Below the pieces are notes generated by a model. It was not told where the DNA came from. It searched no databases and was given only the letters and a program-made list of their open reading frames with translations. 64,000 nt of DNA from Cryptomeria japonica (lineage: Eukaryota > Streptophyta > Pinopsida > Cupressales > Cupressaceae), in NCBI RefSeq assembly GCF_030272615.1, contig NC_081410.1:573759241-573823240 (forward strand), written 5' to 3'. This document shows, one piece after another, positions 55,576 to 64,000 of the stretch. The first letter of the stretch is position 1; each line of letters opens with the position of its first letter. A program made the translations under genes and the position numbers.

Positions 55576-56707
55576 ATATGATGTGAACATCCGGAATCAA
55601 TGATCCATTCATCCTTTTCTTCAATTTTAGTTGTCAAGGCCTGCTCTACCGGTTGTACAGTAGGTGTTGCTTGATCTTTTGTTATTGCAACAAAATCCCA
55701 TCCATTGTCTATCATTTCCTCAATAGAATCATCAGTAACTCCTTCATCAGCATAGTAACATGATTTATCTCTATTATTCTTAAATCTGTATCTTTGATAT
55801 TCATGGTTAGGCTTATATGTTCTTTTAGCTTCTTCTTTCAGTCTTGCATGTCTATTAGGACACCTAGATGCCATATGACCAATTTTATTATAGTTAAAAC
55901 ATTTAAATAGTGCTTTACCTTCATACTTACTTCCAACTAGACCTTTAGGCATTTTTCTTGCAAATAGTGCTTCAAGCTCTTCAAGTTCTTCATTTTCCCT
56001 TCTAATGTCTTCAAGTTCTCTTGCATAAAGTGCTTTCCAATCAGATCTCTTGAATGATGATGATGATTCTTTGAAAGTTAAATCTGTCTTAATTGTAGCA
56101 ACAGGACCAAATTCCTCAAGTTCAAAAGCTGAAAGTTTTCCAACCAAGGTATCTCTAGATACTAATGTATTAGGCATTGTTCTTAATTCATTAATAGCAG
56201 TTACTTTCATTTTGTATGCTAGTGGCAATGCTCTTAAAAATTTAGAGACAATTTCATCTTCACTTAAGGATCCTCCACAACATTGTATACCCAAAACAAT
56301 TTCATTACATAAAAGCAGAAATTCTTTCATCTTCTTCCATTTTCAGATTTTCATACATGACCCGAAAGCATTCCAGTTTTTCAATTTGGACAGTGGTATC
56401 ACCTTCATTCAATGTCTCCAATTTATCCCAAATGGCTTTAGTAGTAGATCGATCTAATAATCCCATGATTTGCTAATATGACAAGGTGCTCAAAAGTGCT
56501 TCTCTTGCTTTACAATCATTCTCCTAATCTTTAGCCAAGGTAGGTGGATTAGGTTGACTCTGTGTAGGACCAACATAGCCATTCTTTGTAACATCCCATA
56601 TGTCTCTTCCAATGCAATTTAGATGTGTCTTCATTCTAATCTTCCAATATACCATAGTTAGTTCCATCAATTTTGAGACTGTCGTTCTTGAAATATTTAG
56701 TTGCCAT
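55576..56707 (-). pseudogene. Copia-C gag and protease start
   Basis: ATG at 56707 (MATKYFKNDSLKIDGTNYG), then a 1-base insertion shifts the frame. The UBN2-type gag domain (KIRMKTHLNCIGRDIWDV, LKMEEDERISAFM) carries TAG stops. From 56330 a clean frame reads through AFELEEFGPVATIKTD, a Glu-rich coiled coil, the zinc knuckle CFNYNKIGHMASRC (second Cys is Tyr), and WIIDSGCSHH, the protease active site. Element-D is inserted right after CSHH. Confidence 0.85.
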
Positions 56708-56748
56708 ACAATCTCCTCAAGTCGTTAAACTTCTACAAAAGAGGACTT

Positions 56749-56763
56749 AGCTTTGATACCAAT
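56749..56763 (-). promoter_or_regulatory. Primer-binding site of Copia-C
   Basis: Minus strand ATTGGTATCAAAGC after CCTAACA of the 5' LTR; initiator-Met tRNA type with one mismatch. Confidence 0.85.
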
Positions 56764-57826
56764 TGTTAGGAACCGGAGGCAACTAAGAGGAGGGGGGGGT
56801 GAATCAGTTGTCTATTAATTTTAACCCAAATATAACTTAATCAAACTTGATGCACAATACTCGTAAACCAAACTTAATGTTGGTTGACAATTTAATAGTT
56901 AATAAAAGTACTGGTAAAGTTTAATGCATGAAACAGAAAGACAAATAACATCCACAACACATAACACATATTTGTACGTGGAAACCCTGTAAGGGGAAAA
57001 ACCATGGTGGGAAACCTTACCCACGATCAAATGATACTACTGTAGATAGTATGTGTGTACAAATGGGGTTTGCACATGCAGAAAGCCCAACTACCTAGAG
57101 CTCACTTCTCAATCACAAGATGGGAGTCACACTGACTACAATTGGATGGTTAAATCCAATGATAATGTACTGCTCAAAATAGCATCTTCATATGTTGGAT
57201 TCAGTACCGATTAAGCTCCAATTGTCTTCTTCATACCTTGAATCTTCAAATGATGTTTGCATGAGTAGCTCTGCTTATATTCACATATACCTTATTACAA
57301 TCCTCTTCCACTTCTACTACCTAATCTCACAAATGAGATCTTACATATATACCAAAACCTAAGACCAAATGTGTAGGTCAGCTCACTAAGAATATTACAA
57401 TTAAATCAATTACAAATGAATTATGCGATGCATCATGTCAGCTCAATGCATTTACAATAATAACCAATCAATAAATCATCTCCATAACGTGTCATGCTGA
57501 TCTGGAATAGATAATGTTTACCAGTCCATAACCTAGACCAATTTGTCGGTAATAGAAAATATGCAAACTCAATTAGACCAATAACCAAATCACCAAAACC
57601 AAGTGTCCAAACCATGTCTTTGACATAACCAAGTAATCTACAGATGATAATAGATCATCCTCAGCGCTGGTGAACAATATAGCCTATTGGTGAATCAAAT
57701 ACTGGTGTCTGTGCATAAGTCACTGAACATGTCAGTGAACATAACCAAAGATCTCCAGTGCTGATAAGTGTTGACAAGTGTTGACATCAATGAAAAAACC
57801 AATACAACACATCCATAATACCAATA
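56764..57826 (-). repeat. 5' LTR of Copia-C
   Basis: 1063 bp. Longer than the partner by an extra ~45-bp segment near 57680-57745 (a TGAAC/GTGAAT echo). Confidence 0.9.
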
Positions 57827-57831
57827 ATTCA

Positions 57832-58743
57832 TAATACAATCTGGAAGAAATGAACTGCAATAATAGCATCTACAAATGCTTGATGACAACTCCGGTTAAG
57901 CACAGTTGTCTTCCCTACAACACCAAAATCACCACAACACTTCATTGAATGATATATCCTTGTTCACACATTTACCTCTCTCTAATAATGTAGACACAAT
58001 ACCAACACACAAATTACATAATTATATTACATATATATACAAATCATCAACCTTGATAACAAGGTCGGCTAAACCCTCAACCCTCAACTCACAATTACAA
58101 AAATTATATTACACGATACAAAGATCGACCACTGGACCAATATTCTGATTTACATTACATAGCATGGACCTAATTCAAATTCCCAAATGATTACATTCAC
58201 CGGAAATCTTGCCAAAATCAACCGCAACATGCTACACCACTAGAAATACTGCATAACACACAAATTATCACTTGTTCAAAGAAATTACCAAAAACTCGCT
58301 CAACGATCAATGTGGATCACCAAAACAAATAGGACACAGCTAGGAAATACCATCAAGCATGTTAGAATCATCCAGAACAATTGCATCAACATCTCTTTTC
58401 AAATCTTCATTGGTCATTGTCTCAAAGCTCAAGAGCACAACCAATCAGCATCTATCATGAAGAAAGATAACTTGTGGCTCACCAAATCATGAACCATTTG
58501 AAATGAAGATAGACAAGATTATCCCAAAAAATAATCCAAAATCTCAGCACAAGATCTGATCACACCGAAATATACCTGAGGGAATACCGGATTCTGCAAA
58601 ACAGTGATTAGCAAAACCAAACTACAAAACCAAACCAAAAACCTTCTCCAAACTCATAGGAATATGTTAACATCAATGACAAAAACATATCCTAGCACCA
58701 ACAATGAACAATAAAATATAAAAACCTCCTCAATAATCCAATA
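57832..58743 (-). repeat. 5' LTR of Copia-A, piece 3
   Basis: 912 bp after Copia-C, starting TAATACAATCTGGAAG, matching about 24895 onward of the left LTR. Ends CCAATA where the other LTR has CCAACA. Together the three pieces make 1263 bp. Confidence 0.88.
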
Positions 58744-58748
58744 AGAGG

Positions 58749-58914
58749 CTCTTAATAATTCAAAATAAGTTGTTTTGGTTTATTATTTTCTATGTTTTTT
58801 GTCTTATATTTTTTTGTCAGTTTTATGCCGGTTTAATAATTTTTATCTCTTTGAAAGCTTAATGTAAAAAGGGTTTTGGGTTCCTTCAAAACTTGTTTGA
58901 ACCTTAATAAAATA
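58749..58914 (+). mobile_element. LINE-c, right part (3' end)
   Basis: Holds the last codons of the downstream ORF and the 3' UTR. 'GGGTTTTGGGTTCCTTCAAA' (58871-58890) and flanking bases match LINE-d's 3' end near 27475-27500 (GGGTTTTGGGGTCCCTTCAA). This shared 3' end joins the two halves of LINE-c across 34 kb of younger insertions. Confidence 0.85.
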
Positions 58915-58929
58915 TTAATATAACATTGT

Positions 58930-59075
58930 AGTAATTAAAATAATATAATAATACAAATAATTATAATATTGTCATATTAAGAATAATCTAATAATTCTAA
59001 CATTAATAATGTAATACCAATATTTTTAATAATACCCCATAGTGCAATGGCTAGTTACAAGTAGCGTTAATATAG
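58930..59075. other. Short AT-rich spacer
   Basis: No gene. AATAATATAATAATAC-type sequence like that left of LINE-c. 'CATAGTGCAATGGCTAGTTACAAG' at 59037-59060 has a box A-like look and may be a SINE scrap. Confidence 0.4.
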
Positions 59076-59105
59076 TAATTAAAATATAGGCCTGCTAATG
59101 GGATT

Positions 59106-59621
59106 TTGAGGGTTTATCCTCCTAGGATGGGCGATAAAAGCCAAAAGTGGATTCTGCCAGATAAGGGATGGACCAAGATCAACTTTGATGGGGCATCAAG
59201 GGGGAATCCTGAGATCTCCAAGGCAGGGGTTATAGCTCGTGATGAGAATTGTAGTATTCTTGCTCTTGGAGCAAAGAGATTGGTGGATGGCACTAACAAC
59301 GAAGCTGAGTGTTAGGCGGCAATTGAAGCAATTCTTTTGGCGAAGAAATTGGAGGTGAAAAAACTCCATCTTGAAGGGGACTCCCAGATAGTGGTGAATG
59401 GTATTGCTAGGGGATGGATGGAGGCTTGTCACCTAGATAAACATATCAGAAGAATGAATAACCTTCTGAGTGGGTTTGAGGATTTGAAGGTATCGCATGT
59501 TCTCAAGGAAGCGAATGCTGAGGCTGATAGGCTTTCGAACGTAGGTGCAAATGGTTCCTTGGCTGATCATTTTAATTTCTTTGAAGACCTAAGGGATTTG
59601 AGTCCCTTATATTTTGGATGA
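59106..59621 (+). pseudogene. LINE-e RNase H domain
   Basis: One frame with a single TAG (59313-59315). Blocks: GWTKINFDGASRGNPEIS, AGVIARDENCSILALGAK, GTNNEAEC, AAIEAILLAKKLEVKKLHL, EGDSQIVVNGIARGW and VSHVLKEANAEADRLSN. All four acidic residues of RNase H (D in NFDGA, E in NEAE, D in GDS, D in EADR) are present. Ends DLSPLYFG, TGA 59619-59621. Confidence 0.88.
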
Positions 59622-59956
59622 AGGTGCTTTTTGTTTCAAAGGGGAACCCGAGACGTGGTGTTGAGACTTGCGTGATCCATTTTACATACGCATGATGGAG
59701 GGGTGGGGATGGCTCACGTGGTTTGTATTCATCGAACTAGTAGCAAGTTGTAATGGCAGCGCAGGTGCAATGATGTCAATGTATGGAGTTTTGTTATGTT
59801 GATGATGCGTGGTATAAGGTTGTGCATGCGAAGAATTTAATTTTTGGAGTGGCTGCGGATTGTTATTTTAGGCCCTCATTTTCCTTTTTTTGGCATTGTG
59901 CAGAGGACTGTTTTAGCTATTGTGAGTGTTAGTTTTGGTTGTGAGTTTGGGGAAGG

Positions 59957-60466
59957 ATGGAAGCCAACTTCTCGTTATTTACAGAGGGCCAAATGCCTGC
60001 ATTTCGAGGCACAATCTCAAGAAACTGCATGTTGAATGTTTTTAGGGTGGATGAGGAATTTTTCTGGAGGGTTGTTCGACTGATGTTTGGGGAAGAATTC
60101 TTGGACACTGGCTGTCGTCTGCGAATAAATTTGGATGTTTCATCCCTATTTGTGGCTCTAGCCCTAATGATGGGATGTTCAAAGGAGGAGGTATTGCGGG
60201 TGGCATCCCTACTACTGAGACCAAAATGGTCAGGTGGCCTGGCAGAGGTGATGGCTTAAGCGGAGATTGGCAAGTGTTTGAGAATGGAGCAAGGGTCATG
60301 GTGGCATTTAGGTGGGGGAATGGAAGCAGTGCAGCCTTTGGTGGTGTGGTCATCTTCTCATTTGGTGGAATCCCAGATGGAGGGTGCAAGGAATAGGTGG
60401 CAAGAAATTTTAGAATTTGTGCAGGGTTTGGGACCAGTTGAGAGAGCGAAAATGTGTGGCAAGTAG
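59957..60466 (+). pseudogene. LINE-e downstream ORF (type 2), unknown function
   Basis: One plus frame, with TAA at 60257-60259 and continuing to TAG at 60464. Opens MEANFSLFTEG, then FRGTISRNCMLNVFRVDEEF, RINLDVSSLFVALALMMG, KEEVLRVASLLLRPKWSGG, and after the stop RNRWQEILEFVQGLGP. It matches LINE-b's ORF in the MEANF start, the acidic DE-x-F block and the N-x-D-(V/I)-x-S-L block. No named domain. Confidence 0.7.
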
Positions 60467-60910
60467 ACCCCGGTGAAGTTGTAGGCTCCAATTGGCAAAG
60501 ATGGGTGGCCACTATTGTGTCACCAAATCCCACGGAAGAATGCAAAGGTGGTGGATCGTAGTATGCTGCGAGGTAGACATCCAGGAACCACCATAGGTGT
60601 CGGGATGGAGCTGCCTAAGGTAGGTCCCAGTCAGGCCATTCCCAACTTCTCTAGGGAGGAAGCCCTTGGCTAGTTTTGGTAGGATGGTCTCTTGTGGGTT
60701 GTCAATTTTTTGGGTGGGGATTCATAGTTGTAAGGAATGTATCTGGTATGGTAGGCTTTATAGGTGTGGTGTTTGTCTCAGGTTCTTTTTGTTATTGTAG
60801 GGGTGAGACCACATTTTGTGGAATGTTGCTGAGTAGCTAAAGGCATGTATACTTTCCTTTCAAGAAATATAAATCTTAAACTGGTTATTGATCAAAAATA
60901 AATAAATAAA

Positions 60911-63362
60911 TAATTAAAATACATTAATGTAAGAATCCTAATTTATATATATATATATGATAATTAAAATACATAAATATGAGAATCCTAATGTTTATCT
61001 ATATGACTCTAACCCTAACCTAACCTTAAATCTAGCCATATTTTTTAATCGAACCTTAATCATAAACTAAAGATTTAATGTAAGCTTAAGTCCAACTTTA
61101 AAAATAGCCCTCACTTAACCATAGTCCTATCTTTAATTGAACTATAAACATAATTATACTAATATACAAAATAAATTTAAAAAATTAAAATTGGTAAGGT
61201 TACAAATAAATTACATTTATGTAGAGAAGTATCATTTATGTTGGATGGCTTGAATATTATTGAAGGGTTTTTATAAGGTGCAAGGTAGAATCTATAAATG
61301 CATATGAACCTTGAAACACCCCAACCTAAAAGATGACTATTTATGCATAGACGTTTTCTTTAAAATGAAATAAATTAGTTTCACAAATTAAAAAGATTAT
61401 GTTTTTAACAAAAACATGTTGAGCCATTATTGTTAGAGTCTGATTGAATGAGATTAACAATTGGGATTTAACATATCTTTTGTCCATGAAAGATTTATTT
61501 AATATGTAAATTTTGATAGAAAGATTAATTTCTATTAAGATCCATTTTATTCATTTCTATTATTAATATTTTATGCATAAGTACAATTCTTAGGTTCTTG
61601 AACAAATCTATCTTGCTTGATATTCGTTTTCTATAGTTATTTTCCACAAGTGATTTGTAAGCTTGTGGAATTGAACACATAGAGAATTAACACTTATTAA
61701 TCTTTTTATTAAAACTATTGTTTTAATTAAATTTTTACAATAAATTTTTGTTTCTCCTAAGATGATATATTATTCTTCCTTTCCAATTTTATATTTATAT
61801 GACATTTTTGGAGAAGTGTAATATGGATGATAAATATGTGCATCATAAGATCTATCCCTATTCTTCTACCAATAGTCATTATTTCATTTTGTTTCATAAT
61901 CAATGTTTAGAACTTTCTATTTTTAATTATGTTATCATTTCTATATTTAGTGGTATGCATGTATTAATCTCTTTCTTCTGTGAAATGTAAGCTATTTCTA
62001 CCACATGTTCCTACTTCTAACCTTTGATAGGTAGGTCAAAATGAAAATATTATTTTGAATTTTTCATGGTGTTGCTTTCCTCCATGAATGAGTTATACAT
62101 CCTTCTACTTTTTCACCACTTTCCAAGAAAAACATTTACATGATATGGTCTATATTTTAGAAGAAGTTATCATTTTCCATAATTGTCTCATAATTTGATA
62201 AGAGTTCTTACATAGGAGAGTCATTTCCCCCTTATGCTTTGTAATCAATCAAACTTACATTTTAATTAAAAATTCATCAACTATTTATAAATCCAAAAAA
62301 ACCTAATTAGTTCTCTAAATTCACCATGTGTACATATCCAATAATTCCCCAATAAATACTCCAAATTCATCACCTACCTACAAATCAAAGAAGTCTCTTA
62401 TAAATGCTCTTAAATCATTAATATATCTCGTCAAAATAGTGGTGGTTCCAACAAATCTAATGTTCTTTCCATTAGATATTTCATCTTTCCCTATAACTGT
62501 TTTTTTTTTATTTAATTTATGATAAAAAAATTTATGTAATTTGTAATTCAAGCATGAAACTATTTAGCATTTCAAAAGTAAAAGAATATATATTATCATT
62601 AAATTTAAGTCCATACTTCTCAAAAAGATAAATGTTATCATTTATATTATTTCTATAGATCTCAAAAATTTGGACTGCTCTTTTATGGTGCAAGGTCCTT
62701 TTTTTCTCCTCGCATTGGATTCCTTTTGATGGGATGGTTAGGAAAAAGCTGATCATTTTCCCCTTTATTCTAGGTTCCTCTTATAAATGAAGGAGAAAAA
62801 TTGTTGATGATGGGAAATATTTACCAAAGTAGTATGTTCCTTCTTCTTGACCTGCCCCGGATTCAAATCTTTATTATTTTTCCCTGTTCTTAAGGTTGTT
62901 TGTATCATTATTTTTCTTCCATTCTATCTTTTCCCTATCATTTTGTCTTTCATGGTAAGATTTCTTATATTCGCATATTTATGATTTTAATCTTATCCTT
63001 TTTTTGGATTTGGACAATATTGTAAGGGTTTAGGCTCTATCCCAATTTACCTAATTAGAATAATATCAAAAATAATATCATGCTATAATAAAGTGTTGAA
63101 ATTTATAAATATTAATTTTAAGCTGTTATAAAAAGTTAAAAGTTATTTTATCTTTTGTTAAGATAGATAAAGTTTATTTGTATTTACTTATATAATTTTA
63201 GTTGAGCAAACTATTTAATTGTTTAAAATTTATATATTCACTCAACTTGTGTCCTTCAAATTTTTATTTATAATTAACAAATTCTCCTTCTCAATTTATG
63301 AACTCTATAAAAAATTGATTAATATTTACATTTAAACTTTAAAAAAGTCATAGATCTTGTAA
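60911..63362. other. AT-rich spacer
   Basis: No convincing gene in about 2.4 kb. At 60911-60948 and 60960-60998 a ~38-bp segment is duplicated around a (TA)n run. 'CTAACCCTAACCTAACCTT' (61009-61027) is telomere-like but only about three units. Several short open frames have no domain. Confidence 0.5.
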
Positions 63363-63402
63363 GTATGTATGTATGTATGTATGTATGTATGTATGTATGT
63401 AT
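63363..63402. repeat. (GTAT)10 microsatellite
   Basis: Ten perfect GTAT units, then degenerate TATATACACATA and a second short GTAT run at 63431-63440. Confidence 0.95.
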
Positions 63403-63480
63403 AGACACACATATATACACATATCTAGATGTATGTATGTATTCATGCATGTGTGCTATTTATTAATATTTTAACATATA

Positions 63481-64000
63481 AATGGTTACCGGCAATGCAG
63501 GCCGGCATGGTTTAGAATCAAGTTATCGATATTGGAGGCCGACATCATTTGGAGATCCAACATTATTTTGATATTCATGTGTTTATGTTGTTGAGGTGAC
63601 ATGTATATTTATATTGTAATTATCTTTGTAAGATGACATAAGGCATGTTGAATTGTAAAGGGTATATAGGCTAGTAGGTTAGATCATTTTGGATATGTAT
63701 GAGAAAGGAAATAATAAAGGAGATGCAAAATATATGAGAGAGATCATGTATGTGAGGATATTTATGTAAGGTTTATTCCAGTAAGGGTTTAGGGTTTCAA
63801 ACCGGAACAGACAAAGCTTAACTGGAACTATATTAAGGCATAGAAGATGATATCATTGTAGTTCAATCATTTCTCTAGATTGTAGTCTGGATTTGTATGT
63901 AGTCAGTGAGGCTCCTTTCCTGATTGAGTAGTGTGGTCTAGGCTGTAAGACTTCCTGCAAGTGCATGCCACTATATTTTGTAATATCTCTTCATATGGAC
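63481..64000 (+). repeat. Probable LTR fragment reaching the window end
   Basis: Composition changes to LTR-like unique sequence: 'GGTTACCGGCAATGCAGGCC', a 'GTATATAGGC' TATA-like box at 63661, 'GGGTTTAGGGTTTC', and 'CTGTAAGACTTCCTGCAAGT', which resembles plant copia LTR U5 text. No second copy, PPT or PBS is visible, so it is tentative. Confidence 0.35.

Larger units (their letters stand above)
42839..57826 (-). mobile_element. Copia-C: Ty1/copia element, minus strand, split by Element-D
   Basis: Minus order: 5' LTR 56764-57826, PBS, gag 56707-55581, protease start, [Element-D], rest of pol 47223-44212, PPT, 3' LTR 42839-43858. Perfect TSD ATTCA (42834-42838 and 57827-57831). LTR divergence over the first ~235 bp is about 9% by eye. 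Closely related to Copia-A (same gag and pol blocks, same PPT). Confidence 0.92.
24543..58743 (-). mobile_element. Copia-A: Ty1/copia element, minus strand, heavily interrupted
   Basis: Minus-strand order: 5' LTR (31183-58743, in three pieces), PBS, gag (31126-30157), pol (about 30060-27540), LINE-d insertion, PPT, 3' LTR (24543-25813). Flanks GGAGG (24538-24542) and AGAGG (58744-58748) match at 4 of 5. LTR divergence over the first ~220 bp is about 13% by eye, the oldest of the stack. All frames are broken. It landed in LINE-c. Confidence 0.88.
59087..60910 (+). mobile_element. LINE-e: 5'-truncated LINE with type-2 downstream ORF
   Basis: 1824 bp with a perfect 11-bp TSD TAATTAAAATA (59076-59086 and 60911-60921) and an (AAAT)n tail (60893-60910). 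Truncated just upstream of RNase H. About 1.3 kb follow RNase H, including a second ORF shared with LINE-b. Confidence 0.85.

Noticed and set aside
61008-61027. Interstitial telomere
   Set aside because: Only about three imperfect CCCTAA-like units; too short to support more than a passing note.

Overview
This looks like nuclear DNA of a large-genome, repeat-rich land plant. The evidence is nested Ty1/copia and Ty3/gypsy LTR retrotransposons, L1-type LINEs with plant-style RNase H domains, a tRNA-derived SINE, a plant bHLH transcription factor and a plant mobile domain (PMD) gene fragment. A gymnosperm fits best (very high nested-TE load, old decayed copies, low GC), but that is inference. 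No prokaryotic genes, rRNA, tRNA or CRISPR arrays were seen.

Layout. (1) 1-6248: the right-hand part of a Ty3/gypsy-like element (Gypsy-I) with a gag-protease frame and no reverse transcriptase; its 3' LTR is 5034-6248. (2) 6249-8326: leader piece, primer-binding site and LTR of a minus-strand LTR element. (3) 8327-13664: the only host-gene island. An intact single-exon bHLH gene (9176-10372) is followed by a decayed tandem copy (11273-12885) in which a ~110-bp coding segment has expanded into a minisatellite. (4) 13675-22165: a SINE, then LINE-a (minus) and LINE-b (plus), with AT-rich spacer between. (5) 22408-58914: a nest. LINE-c was entered by Copia-A (24543-58743). Copia-A carries a truncated LINE (LINE-d, 26070-27520) in its interior. 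Its right LTR was entered by Gypsy-B (31406-42705) and by Copia-C (42839-57826). Copia-C was split inside its protease by Element-D (47224-55575), and the 3' LTR of D was entered by a permuted PPT-LTR-PBS segment, E (54054-55551). (6) 59087-60910: LINE-e. (7) 60922-64000: AT-rich spacer and a probable LTR running off the window.

Target-site duplications (TSDs) were read directly for nearly every insertion: GTAGT (B), ATTCA (C), ATATG (D), GGAGG/AGAGG (A), and 10-15 bp duplications for the LINEs. Adding the three pieces of the split right LTR of A gives 1263 bp against 1271 bp for its left LTR. The two pieces of the split LTR of D give 1122 against 1121 bp. LTR divergence by eye falls with nesting depth: about 13% (A), 9% (C), 6% (D), and 1.5% for B.

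Most notable points: LINEs with an extra long ORF downstream of RNase H, in two unrelated types, each seen in more than one copy; an antisense, apparently spliced PMD gene inside Gypsy-B; a non-autonomous element (D) with a zinc-knuckle gag and an unrecognised Lys/Glu-repeat protein; two gypsy gag-protease frames each interrupted by exactly one TGA-C stop; and LINE frames whose internal stops are almost all TAG. All retrotransposon proteins here are decayed and the elements look immobile.
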